From Gonocerus acuteangulatus (taxonomy: Eukaryota > Arthropoda > Insecta > Hemiptera > Coreidae): DNA of 64,000 bases. The notes beneath the pieces are model-generated. The model did no database searches. It had not been told where the DNA came from and saw only the letters and a program-made list of their open reading frames with translations. The position numbers and the translations under genes are program-made. Shown here piece by piece: positions 1 to 10,544 of the stretch. The DNA is taken from positions 58,026,197-58,090,196 of the forward strand of contig OX328132.1 in NCBI GenBank assembly GCA_946811695.1. Reading direction: 5' to 3'. Each line of letters opens with the position of its first letter. Position 1 is the first letter of the stretch.

Positions 1-504
1 TTTTTTTATTTCTTCTATTTTTTAACTTTGCACATCAAAACAAAGGTTTATTTAGAAGATGTTTTACCTTAAAATGAGTATTGTACATATAAATTTCGAA
101 CAACTGATGGATTTTAGAGGCTCATCACTAATATTACAGGATGAAAAAAGATCAAATGATTCATTGGAGGGTTGACTTCATTTCTTAGTAATTATTGTTC
201 ATTCTAAATCCTTAAATATTTATTTATGAAAAGGGCAGAATCTCTATTTCTTTAGCCCATTTCTTTCCTCAATCCATAGAGAAGTTACCCCGTTAATTAC
301 GGTGACACAATCCGGAGGTGCTGGTAGATAAACGTCCACACGTCAAAAAAAATATTGGTGGTACTAATTGTTCTATATACATGTATAAATATTATATTTA
401 TATATATATTGTTATAATAAAAAAAAAATATATTGGTAATAATCACAATGTTATAATTTAATTTAAAAAGAATCAATTAAAAATATTTTTAATTAAATAA
501 TTTT

Positions 505-1087
505 GCCACGTTGGGTCGACAAAATGTATAATATTTAATTTTAAAAACTCTTTATCTCAGGGGTCGGGTTTGAGTCCAGTAAAGTAGAACAGAGATCATT
601 TTAGATAATAAAAAAAAAAAACTCATGGATAAGCTACATCCAGGCATATGGATAAACAAGCATTACCTGATATAAAGCCAGCTTCGTATTAACTGCATAT
701 GACAGGATCTTCTTTACAACTGTATCTCCATTAACGGATTGAGCCTAGGCTTCATGAAAACTGATGACCATATGAGACTAACTATGCACTGAACTTGAGC
801 TGCATTAGGACTCACTGTAGCTTCTTTTGAACTGAACTGCACGTATGAGACTAGATCTTCCATTCAACTGCACTCAACTGTGTGTGACTGTATCTTCTTT
901 TCAACTGCACTATCGTATGAGATTAAATCTTCCATTCAACTGAACTGCGCGTATGAGACTGGAGCTTCGTTTCAACAGACTGAACTAACTTTCATGGCGG
1001 GAGCGTCCTACTGGTATCCAATGCTACCTGTATCGACTGCTAGACAAATATAACAAATAATATTTGCTTATCCCAATGAATTTAACA
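505..1087 (-). mobile_element. Degraded LTR (about 525-1087) followed by a PBS-like site
   Basis: Read on the minus strand, a TGT...ACA-bounded stretch (1087 to 525) is followed within four bases by a site containing CGACCCAACGTGGC. The same motif lies just after the LTR-like end at 9855. It resembles a tRNA primer-binding site, although the expected TGG start reads TGT here. Inside, a roughly 60-base unit with TTCAACTG and GTATGAGACT repeats loosely at 820-970. No retroviral-type ORF remains. Confidence 0.4.
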
Positions 1088-1180
1088 TATCAATGAGCTT
1101 TTTGAATTTTCAGAATTTTCTGTGTTAATTTTAAAACTTTTAAATATGTACTGTAAAATATCATTACACTATACATACAT

Positions 1181-1233
<53 letters not shown>

Positions 1234-1239
<6 letters not shown>

Positions 1240-1491
1240 TAGATGGAACGGCATTTTTCTCCAGCGGTGGTACTCCTCCTCACTTCTTCCCGGAATATTT
1301 CGATGGATTCATCTCCATCTTCTTCAGCCAGGTACTTGTTTCTTCCTCGGTGGTAGCCATTCCCTTGGCTACCACCGAGGAAGAAACAAGTACCTGGCTG
1401 AAGAAGATGGAGATGAATCCATCGAAATATTCCGGGAAGAAGTGAGGAGGAGTACCACCGCTGGAGAAAAATGCCGTTCCATCTAAAAATA
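1234..1491. repeat. Perfect inverted repeat, 126-bp arms, 6-base loop
   Basis: Bases 1234-1359 are the exact reverse complement of 1366-1491, with loop TTCCCT. Every position pairs without indel. A (TA)n tract (1187-1235) abuts the left arm, and a shorter one lies at 1523-1541. The open frames that cross it are mirror images of one another and are not taken as genes. Confidence 0.9.
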
Positions 1492-2225
1492 CTATCCCAG
1501 CGACGAAAAATAACATCAAACATATATATATATATATATAATAAAATAAAATGCAAATAAGAGCAGGAAATCTTCAGCAGCCCGCTCTGGCCGAGGAGTG
1601 CCCTCCACTCCATCGACTAAAGATGATGCAGGAACCCTTTAACCTTCATGCGCTCGCGCAAGACGGAGTCACATGCCCGCTGGCCCAACCGCCCAAGAGT
1701 TTTCATCAATCACTTGGCGTTTTTTTTTTTTTTTTATTTTAAAGCCGAAAGCTTTATTTTAAATACACGAAGCTTCAGAAAGAACATTGTCGTCGACATC
1801 TTCATCTGGTGCTGTGATTATATGAAAAATCTGTTTCTCCTCTCCCCATTATCGATCAGATAATGGGAATCATCGCTCGGACCTCAGTACCAGATGCACG
1901 ATGGTGCCCACAGGAAACAAATGAACGGCCACAAAAATTAGCACAAAAAAATATAACTTCAATAAAACAATCTTTCACTTCGTAAAATACACCACTATTA
2001 CTAAGGAGTACGATTTTTTTTTAGGTCAGAATGGACGTTTTTAATAGTATTGTAGCCTTGCGAAACGGGTCCCCTTGTGGTCAGAACCGAGACTCCTGGT
2101 TTTGTCAACATTAACTTGTTTATTCCTTTTGGGAACAAAGTAAAATGTTCAAAATCTTGACGTAGTGCTCTGGGAGTGTAAAATATATATGGCTATGCCT
2201 GCAGCCATCACGATGCAACAAAGGG

Positions 2226-2847
2226 TTAAGGAAAATATAAAAAGTTCCCAAAACTTTTCATGTCTCTTAATATAATATTTTATTCTAATCCTACCTTAAC
2301 TCCAAACGTAACCAAAATTTAAACATATTTGTTTATATGAATTTCAAACATGCAGAAAATATTTTAACTGAATCCCATGATTCTAAGTACCCAAACCAAA
2401 AACTTGATTCAACAACTATTTCTCCACTTTTCTTGATAATGGTTAAAGCTATCGCCTTAAAAATGGTTTCATTCGTTTTCCTAGGCCAAGAAGCCTATAA
2501 AACAACTACTTACAAGCATATGATGTAAGCGTAACGATTTTTTTCAAGCGAATTTCGCTCCAAAAACCATGCCTATGGACAGATTCTGTCGGTTAACGAA
2601 CTTAAACTTTCAAATTAGACGAAAGATTTTTGTACCAAATTTGATCAAAATCAGACCAATATTAGCTGACCTAGAGCGGGAACAGACAAAATATATATAT
2701 ACAAATTTGAACCACTATTATTTTCGTTCTCTAGGGGTTCTGAAACGTAAAATTTAGACAATTTTATATAGACTCCAGATTGCGTCATGAGGTCAACCTT
2801 ATAAGCGGGGTTCCTCCCAATGGAAGGAGGGAAGAACGGTGCTAAAA
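2226..2847 (+). mobile_element. HINE-like family 1, left-truncated copy
   Basis: Right two-thirds of the family-1 element: conserved body, short (TA)n after GAACAGACAAA at about 2690, then the conserved segment TTTTCG..TCTCTAGGGGTTCTG, a terminal hairpin and the end GGTGCTAAAA. The left terminus is missing. Confidence 0.6.
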
Positions 2848-2944
2848 CAACATATAAATCAGCCAAAAACATCTAGACCTTACACAAACAAATGCCGTAA
2901 AATTTGACCAGATAAATTAAAATAACAAATATTTGTAGAAAATA

Positions 2945-3061
2945 AGTAATACACAAAATCATTTTAACAATTTATTATGTACAAGATAAACAAAAATCAA
3001 TAAATTACTTAATTCAACAACATATCAGCACTATTCTGTATGAATACACATCAGCAAACAC
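2945..3061 (-). other. Candidate 3' UTR exon of the UQCR11-like gene with poly(A) signal
   Basis: On the minus strand a good acceptor (TTTGTTTCAG) precedes base 3061. About 85 bases later comes AATAAA (plus-strand tttatt at 2971-2976), and the stretch lies outside the surrounding repeats. The coding exon at 10421-10544 ends with a donor-like site just after its stop, so this would be its terminal non-coding exon across a 7.4-kb repeat-filled intron. This is inference from splice-site order only; cDNA evidence is absent. Confidence 0.35.
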
Positions 3062-3586
3062 CTGAAACAAATAGAAAGGTGAACAATTATTGAAAACGGT
3101 CATAGAATCAAAAAATCAATTATTTTAATTTGAAGGAAAAAAAAATAATAATAATAATAATTAGTTCAGAATATTTTAAGGTGTGAACTAGTTGGGTAGA
3201 TACAAGAACATGGCTATTCCTAAACCCTCTCTTTTTTGATATTATGATCAAATTATTTGTCCTGAATTCTTTTTACAGAACAATACAATTAAATTATTTT
3301 CCTTTAGTTCTCATTTTCAGGAGGAAAAATGGGATAACTGACTTGATTATCTTTTTCTTTTGCTGCCATTATTTTCTCTTACATATTCTAAAACAATTAC
3401 ATGTTTAATGGTGCTATTGACCAAAAGAAAAAAAAATTACATGTTTAATTGAAACCCTGTTGACGGTCTTACTGTACTATATACCTGTGTACCAATGTAC
3501 TATTCAGAAATCAGAACTTGTGGACTAATGCTTTTTGTTTCTTGGAGAGTAGACTAGGGATTCTGCACAGTAGCTTAGAATTTAAA

Positions 3587-4513
3587 AAAAGTCCGTCACG
3601 CAGGAGCTGCATAACTAAGCACTTTCCTCAGAATTTGGGTAGTGTAGATTGCTTTCCAGAACAATTTGCTTAAAATATCCTACATAAATAAAATAAAAAC
3701 ATGAATAGTTCTCTTTTAAATTTGTAATGAGTAACTGATCAATTAATAATTTGCTTCCAGAGTTATGTTTACACATGGTACCTATTACACTACGTAATAA
3801 ATACAAAAAAACCTCATATTACCGTATTTTGATCTAACGCAGGAACAGGATACAGTCACTCTAGTGGTAGAAAGCGCTCCTTGCGGCGGCTTTGTGAACC
3901 TACGTCTGACGGGCTTTTCTATTGAAATATATTACAAATTAAACCCCCGCTTTCCGATTGACCGATTCAGCTCATTTTTACAACACTTCTTTCTCATGAG
4001 TTACCCACGACGTATACCGCGTTTCGTTACAATACAGCAGAAATTACGACCGGTATGAGTATATTAAGAATTTGGGTCAAGAGTAAACCCCCCCCCTTCT
4101 AATGAACCGATTTAGTTTATTTTTACAACACATATTTACCTGTAGATTACCACTACGAATACCGAGTTTCGTCGAAATATGCCAAAAACCACGGCGGGTA
4201 GTGGCGAATTGGTATTGTGGGTCCGGAGTAAACCCCCCCTTCTAATGAACCGATTTAGTTCATTTTTATATCTCACTTTTCTCTCTATATTACCACTACG
4301 AATACAAAGTTTCGTTGAAATATAACAAATATTACGGCTGACATAGTCAAATTAGTGTTTTGGGTTCGGGGTAAACCCCCCCTTCCGGTGGACCGATTTT
4401 GGTGGTTAACGAACTCGTTCAATCGTTTGCTAATTGAATGCTATATACCAAGTTTCGTGACGAAAAAACAAAAACTCTGGCCGCTATCGTGTTAACAGAC
4501 ACATATATATATA

Positions 4514-4549
<36 letters not shown>

Positions 4550-4685
4550 TATATATAAATTTTAACGGGGGTCATTTTCGGTGTCTACTAGGTAGGATCG
4601 ATAAAGATTTGAAGAAATTTTTCAAAAATTCCGTCATGAGTCCAACCTCAATAGCTACTTTCCTTCGGAGGAAAGTGCTAAAAAA
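3587..4685 (+). mobile_element. HINE-like family 2, full-length copy with internal 144-bp tandem repeat
   Basis: The left end has the GTCCG..CGCAGGAGCTGC block, then TAAGCACTTTCC; the right end is a hairpin closing with GGAAAGTGCTAAAA. Internal C-rich landmarks (AAACCCCC) at 3941, 4085, 4230 and 4373 give a tandem period of 143-145 bp, just over three units. A (TA)n tract spans 4501-4552. The layout parallels family 1. Confidence 0.6.
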
Positions 4686-4835
4686 CTCTAATGGGTACCA
4701 CAAAGAACAAAATCAAAGAGTCAGAGCATTGCTACATTAACAGTGTTGCTTGATTCAAGATTTCCTAAGATAGGATTAAAAGATAGCTGGAGTATCTTGT
4801 TTGACTAAAGTAATAGGATTTGTTAACCCTTTCTG

Positions 4836-5210
4836 GACGGTGGGCTTCTCCGGGAGCCAGCACAAAGCTGTGACTGGCTGACGGTGGGCTTCTCCAGCAG
4901 CCAGCACAAAGCTGTGACTGGCTGACGGTGGGCTTCTCCAGCTGCCACCTCACTCTACATTGTATAAGGACGGCCGCTTCTTTTCTTTTGTTTTATTTGG
5001 TTCTATAAATTTGTATTTTTGTATAAATCTGTATTTCTTGTATTTTAAAAAGAGCAAATCGCCGAATCACCTGAAACATTGGAAGATGTCTCTTGGAAAT
5101 CTTGGATTTCAGATTAACTCGAACTCTTAACCCTTTCTGGACGGTGGGCTTCTCTAGCAGCCAGCACAAAGCCGCGACTGGCTGACGGTGGGCTTCTCTA
5201 GCAAAAGGGT
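4836..5210. repeat. Minisatellite-like GGTGGGCTTCTC repeat, two clusters
   Basis: Units of about 54 bp containing GACGGTGGGCTTCTC and CAGCACAAAGC occur 2-3 times at 4836-4945 and about 1.5 times at 5135-5206. Each cluster opens with TTAACCCTTTCTGGACGG. A lone GACGGTGGGCTT also occurs at 5341. TTAACCCTTT resembles a piggyBac-type end, but matching right ends were not secured. Confidence 0.55.
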
Positions 5211-5760
5211 AGGCGTTTCCAGTTCTTTTAGACTATTAGTGAGATTTCTTAGTATACGTGATTGAGACTTCTCGGAAGATGAAACATTGCAGCCCGGCCC
5301 TTCCTCAGCTCCAGGAAGATCATTCTAGGATTTCAATGAAGACGGTGGGCTTTTTCCAAAGTGTAAACAATGTAATTTGGGACACCACAGGAAAACCCTT
5401 TTCCCAATGTTATTTTTAATTTTTTTAAAATGGTTAGTCAAAAAGGTTTTCATGATCTATATTTTTCAAAGAAATTCATATTATAAATTAATTTGTTAAA
5501 TGTAAAGTCGAATCTTGACTAAGGAATTGGATAGATAATACTGAAAACAGGCTTTTCTCAAAAATTTTTTAGAATAGAAGATAGAAAACATAAATTATTC
5601 AATAGTAAAGAATATAAATAAATTGTCGTGTGGATTTGCAGCAACTCCCGGCACATACATCACCTGATCAGCATGTAAAAAGTTAATATCTAGTCTACCT
5701 TCAGATCTACTCCATTGAAGAAGGGGAACTAAAATCCACTATGGAGTTAGGAAAGAAAAA

Positions 5761-6411
5761 AAGTCCGACTCGCAGGAACTGCATCATCTTAGCGCGGTTC
5801 CGTTCATATCCCTTTTGTCATTTGAAAAGCTTAGAATAGAAACAGATAATATTTGGTTCAGCCTTTGTTCAAAGGGCTTTATGACATTACCTGGTCGGGT
5901 CCGCCAGACCCCAGAATCCTCTTCTAGAGATACCTATTTAGTACGTTTCAATGCATTGAAAAATATCAAATTTTTTCACATTTTCTTGTGTTGGACTACT
6001 ACAGTAATAATTCTACAAATAAAATCAATTAAAAAATAAAATAAAAAACCAACAGAATAAAGTCAATAGAAAATATTCAAAAGACGTCATCGAATCTCTT
6101 TCTCTTGGCAAGCTATATTTCGAACAATGAATTGTTTTTCTTATTTTACTTAATCTGTTTTATTATCAAACACATTATCCAACTATAAGCAATTAAAAAA
6201 TAACAAGGAATAAAAAAAGACAAAAGGAACCGTTTAACCAAAAACGAAATGACATCGCTTATTCAAAACTTTCTTCAGAAACTTTTTTTGTAGACCATTT
6301 AGTAAGCTTTCGAATGGTAACCTTTCGCTTCCCAAATTTTCAACCGTTTTCGAGATATTAATGAAAGTATACAAAGTTCCCAAAACTTTTCATTATTTCT
6401 AGCAACAGAAA
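5761..6411 (+). mobile_element. HINE-like family 1, left-end fragment
   Basis: Begins with the left-terminal block (GTCCGACTCGCAGG...TTAGCGCGGTTCCG) and runs into the conserved body to CCCAAAACTTTTCAT, where it breaks off. A second, complete copy starts at 6525 in the same orientation. Confidence 0.55.
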
Positions 6412-6524
6412 ATTGGTCTCATTTTACCTATCCTGTTTTACACACAAATACATTTTCCTAACATAAGAAATTACATAAATAAAAAGCAATAAAAAACTAA
6501 GGGAAAGAGACAACAATTACAAAA

Positions 6525-7684
6525 AAGTCCGATTCGCAGGAACTGCGTCATCTTAGCGCGGTTCCGTTCTTATCTTTAGTTTATGAAGGCATAAAATAGA
6601 AACAGTTATTACTTTGTTTAGATCAATAGCGAAACACCTATCCAAATGAAATCTCAAACAAACAAGTCTTGAAAGGTCTTGATTTACAATCTTACCTGTA
6701 TGGGTCAGCTATCCCATAAGTCGGGCAGAAAGGCCTCCACTCAGAGGCCTTGGGATCTCTCTCTTTGAACGCTATATTTTTAACAATAAATTGATCTTCT
6801 TATTTTACTTAATCTGTTTTATTGTCAAATACATTATCCGACTATAAGCAATTTAAAAATAACAAGGAATAAAACAGACAAAAAGAACAGTTCGAAAATA
6901 AACGAAATCAATTACTTTAAAGTTTTAAGCACTTATTTCTCCGATTGACATCGCCTAATTAAAACTTTCTTTAGAACCTTTTTTGTAGAGCATTTAGTAA
7001 GCTTTCGAATGGTAACCTTCTGCTTCCCAAGATTGTCAACGGTTTTCGAGATACTAACGAAAGTATACAAAGTTACCAAAACTTTTCTAGTCTGTTAATA
7101 AAAAATTTTATTCTAACCCTTTCTTTTCTCCAAACATAACCAAAATTTGAACATATTAGTGTTGATGAAATTCGAACATGCAGAAAATGTTTCAACTGAA
7201 TCCATTGATTCTAAGTACCCAAACCAAAAACGGTATTCAAAAACTATTTTTCCAATTTTCTCAAAAACGGTTAAAGCTATCGCCTTGAAAATGATTTCAT
7301 TCGTTTCCATAGCCTAAGAAGCATATAAAACGAGTACTTACAAGCTTATGAACTCAAAAACGTAAGCGTTACGATTTTTTTTTGCGCGAATTTCGCCCCA
7401 AACGCCATCTTCCAGTGGGCGGATTCTGCTGGTTAACGAACTTGACCTTTCAAATTGAAAGACGGATTTTTGGAACAAATTTCATCACAATCGGACCATT
7501 AGGGAAGCCAGAAATGAACGAACAGACAAATATATATATACATACAAATTTGAACCACCGTTATTTTCGGTCTCTAGGGGTTCTGAAACGCGAAATTTTC
7601 TAGTCGGCACTTCCGGATTGTTTCATTGTATCAACCTTATAAGCGGCATTCCTCCCTATGGGGGAGGGAGGAACCGCGCTAAAA
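6525..7684 (+). mobile_element. HINE-like family 1, full-length reference copy
   Basis: About 1.16 kb. The left-terminal block holds a hairpin (GGAACTGCG...CGCGGTTCC). The body follows, then a (TA)n tract at about 7529, the conserved right segment, and a strong terminal hairpin ending GGAACCGCGCTAAAA. TTAGCGCGGTTCC on the left and GGAACCGCGCTAA on the right are inverted repeats, the left one set about 30 bases inward. Asymmetric TIRs, hairpins and a microsatellite block are features reported for Helentron-associated elements such as DINE-1; the class call is inference. Confidence 0.6.
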
Positions 7685-7699
7685 GAACGACAAAAAACC

Positions 7700-7940
7700 G
7701 TTTATAAGAGCTAAACAGACGTATTTGAAGTTTTAAGCACTTTTTTCTTCGATCGATATCACCTAATCAAAAATTGTTTCAGAGTCTTTTTTGTAGAGAA
7801 TTTAGAAAGCTTTCAAATAGTTTCTACCCACTTATCAAAATTTCCCAACCGCGTTCGACATATTAATGAAAGTAAACGAAGTTTCCAAAACTTTTCATGT
7901 CTGTTCATAAAATATTTTATTCTAACCCTTCCTTAACTCC
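7700..7940 (+). mobile_element. HINE-like family 1 fragment
   Basis: Body-only fragment (AGTTTTAAGCACTT... to TCCTTAACTCC), directly after the complete copy and lacking both ends. It breaks into unrelated sequence at about 7945. Confidence 0.45.
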
Positions 7941-9046
7941 AACCAAACTAGGCTTTGTATTTGTGTCGGCAGTTACCTGGGGTATATTTACAACTCTTGA
8001 GGATTAACTCCTAGCAGGTACATTTTTTGTGGACCTGTTTCTACAGGCAGTGAACGGACTCTCTATTCCCTCATAGTATCTAACCTGTGTGAAGTTGAAT
8101 ATTGTTTCTAATTATACGTATCCTGTTTTCTTGACAAATACATTTGACTACTATAAGCAAGTACAAACACTAGGGAACATGCCAAAGAACTCGGAGTAGG
8201 AGCCTCGACAGTTTCAAGACATTTGTAGGAAATCGGCAAATCCAAAACTGACATTTCATACGGTACAGCCTGATATATTTCTAGAAATGAATTGTTTTTC
8301 TTATTTTAATTAATCTGTTTTATTGTCAAATACATTATCTAACTATAAGCAATGAAAAAATAACAAGGAATAAAAACAAACAAAAAGAACCGTTCAAATA
8401 TGCGAAATCAATTACTTCAAAGTTTAAGCACGTATTTCTCCGATTGACATCGCCTAATCAAAAATTGTTTTAGAATCTTTTTTGAAGAATATTTAGTAAG
8501 CTTTCGCATGGTAACCCTCCGTTTACCAATATTTCAAACAGTTTTCGAGATATTAGGGAAAGTATACGAGTTTCATGTCTGTTAATAAAATATTTTATTT
8601 TAATCCTTCCTTAACTCCAAATGTAACCAAAATTTCAACATATTAGTTTTAAAGAAAGTAGAACATGTAGAAAATGTTTCAACTGAATCCCATGATTCTA
8701 AGTACCCAAACCAAAAACGGCATTCAAAAACTATTTTTCCAATTTTCTCGAAAACGGTTAAAGCTATCGCCGTGAAAATGGTTTCATTCGTTTTCCTAGC
8801 CAAAGAAGTATATAAAACGAGTACTTACAAGCATATGAACTAAAAAACGTAAGCATTACAATTTTTTTTCCCGCGAATTTCGCCCCCAAACGCCATCTTC
8901 CATCTTCCAGTGGGCGGATTTTGTTGGTTAACGAACTTGACCTTTCAAATTAGACGAAAGATTTTTATACCAAATTTCATCAAAATCGGACCATTCGTCT
9001 GGGAGCTACAGAGCGAACAGACAAATATATATATATTTATATATAT

Positions 9047-10160
9047 TGTAATGATATATTACATTCTCAAAAATATTTTTAAATTCAAATAACCATCGAT
9101 AGTTTGAAAAGCCCACGCAAATCACAAACCATATATACAAATACATCGTATTATATACATTTTAAATTAATAATATTTTTGGACAATACTGGTGTACAAT
9201 ATATCCATATTAAATGTACATTCAGATGGTAATAAATTAATTATTTGAAGTTATAAAAACATAATTATTATCTCTATATATGAACCAACAAAACTGCGGA
9301 AGTTAAGAAACAAGGATGCAAAGTTTTCCCTCTAGCAAAGCGTCTGTTGAGTCCCAGCAGCCCTGGAATGCGGAGCATCTCTCTATTCCCAGCAGCCCTG
9401 GAGTCACTCTATTCTCAGCAGTGGTCGAGTGCGGAGCTTGAGTCCATAGCTATCCTGAGAGGAGTAGGGAGTGCAGTCTATTGTTATTATTCATAGAAGA
9501 CGGAGTGAGAAGACAACAGAATCCAGAATTCAAGATATCCATTCTAGGCACGAGACCTGGCAATAAAGCGTATCACATTGAAGAAGGAATTACTGAAGCG
9601 CAGTGTATTGAAGCCTTATTGGAAGCAAATTAATTTAGAGGTAAAATTTATTTTTTTGTAATTGTTAATTCTTTTATTGTCATTTGTATTATTTTTGATG
9701 TTGGTGTTTGTATCTCAGAATTGTCTGGAAATAAATATTATATCGTTCATTCACTCAGAACTTTAATCCCTGAGATTAAGTCAAATTCATATAATAAAAC
9801 TTACTCAAGTAATTAAAATCATTTTATTTCTTTTTAAAATAATAAAATCTTAACATTAAATGGCGACCCAACGTGGCGCATTCATTTTATAAATAATTAA
9901 TCATAAAAGGGGTCTCCCGTAGTCTAGTGGCTAGCGCGCTGGATTCATAAGCGGGAGATGGTGGGTTCGATTCCCACCTCCGGCAGGAATTTTCTCATCT
10001 CAGGGCTCGCTGGGAAAATTCCTCGCTGCACCCTGGATGTCGGCGCTAATGACCTAGATGTAGATGCGCCGTAAACAAAAAAAAAAACAAAAAAAAAATT
10101 AATCATAACATTTAATGACGCCCAACGTGGCGCAATCATTTTTATAAAAAAATATATCTT

Positions 10161-10164
<4 letters not shown>
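9047..10164 (+). mobile_element. LTR retrotransposon relic: LTR plus PBS-like site, internal region lost
   Basis: A TGTAATG...CTTAACA stretch of 809 bp (9047-9855) fits an LTR. It is followed after five bases by TGGCGACCCAACGTGGC (9861-9877), which starts with TGG as a tRNA primer-binding site should. A second copy of that motif lies at 10116-10132, and the insertion ends with CTTAACA again at 10164. It sits in the (TA)n of a HINE-like copy, so the TSD cannot be read. No gag or pol frame remains; a SINE has inserted in it. Confidence 0.45.
9907..10097 (+). mobile_element. tRNA-derived SINE, full length, with 12-bp target-site duplication
   Basis: The 5' part is tRNA-like, with A box TAGTCTAGTGG (9920-9930) and B box GGTTCGATTCC (9964-9974), the two internal RNA polymerase III promoter elements. 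The non-tRNA body ends with GCGCTAATGACCTAGATG..GCGCCGTAAA and an A-rich tail. AATTAATCATAA flanks it on both sides (9895-9906 and 10097-10108). Truncated relatives lie at 45893, 49696 and 55850. Confidence 0.85.

Positions 10165-10230
<66 letters not shown>
10165..10230. repeat. (TA)n microsatellite
   Basis: More than 30 TA units, inside the split HINE-like copy and next to the LTR element's right edge. Confidence 0.95.
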
Positions 10231-10231
<1 letters not shown>

Positions 10232-10420
10232 AATTTTAACCACTATCATTTTTCGGTCTCTAGGGGGTTCTGAAACGCAAAATTTTCTAGTCGGCACTTC
10301 CGGATTGCGTCATGAGATCAACCTCATAAGCGGGGTTCCTCCCTATGGGGGAGGGAGGAACTGCGCTAAAACAGGCCGATACATTAAAAATGAGCAATAT
10401 TAAAAGAGCTTTCTTACCTT

Positions 10421-10544
10421 TTACTCTTCTTCACTTTTGAATTTTCCATTGTAATATGGCAAATACTGAAGCACAGTTTTCCAATCAGTGGCGTAACAGA
10501 CTAAGGCACCACCCGAAACACCAAAAAGGGAAAGGGAAGGAATC
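10421..10544 (-). CDS. UQCR11: Cytochrome b-c1 complex subunit 10, C-terminal coding exon (partial gene)
   Basis: Small single-pass subunit of mitochondrial respiratory complex III. The exon encodes 40 residues plus stop. It contains ATDWK, LQYLPYYNGKF and an acidic EEE tail, which align with the human ATDW...YINGKF end of UQCR11. The residues before ATDW are the Gly/Ala-rich membrane segment. The splice acceptor AG is at 10546-10545. The first base of the exon completes a codon that would be Trp (TG|G), matching the conserved NW-V-P junction of the human protein. The stop at 10423-10421 is followed after three bases by AAG-GTAAGA-like donor sequence, so a 3' UTR intron is likely. Exon 1 (about 17 residues) was not found upstream; it may be too short to recognise. 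A retained functional gene is likelier than a retrocopy because of the splice sites. Confidence 0.8.

Larger units (their letters stand above)
8270..10371 (+). mobile_element. HINE-like family 1 copy split by an LTR element
   Basis: Left part 8270-9046 ends inside its (TA)n tract. The right part resumes in (TA)n at 10165 and runs through the conserved right segment to GCGCTAAAA at 10371. The interruption is the LTR element at 9047-10164. The two halves together give a normal-looking copy. Confidence 0.55.

Noticed and set aside
1122..1613. Overlapping frames of 79-124 aa on both strands
   Set aside because: They cross (TA)n and a perfect inverted repeat; the two strands read the same sequence in mirror image. 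No family resemblance.
9909..9981. Possible functional tRNA gene
   Set aside because: A and B boxes are good, but the anticodon stem does not pair and the sequence continues into a SINE body with poly(A) and TSD.
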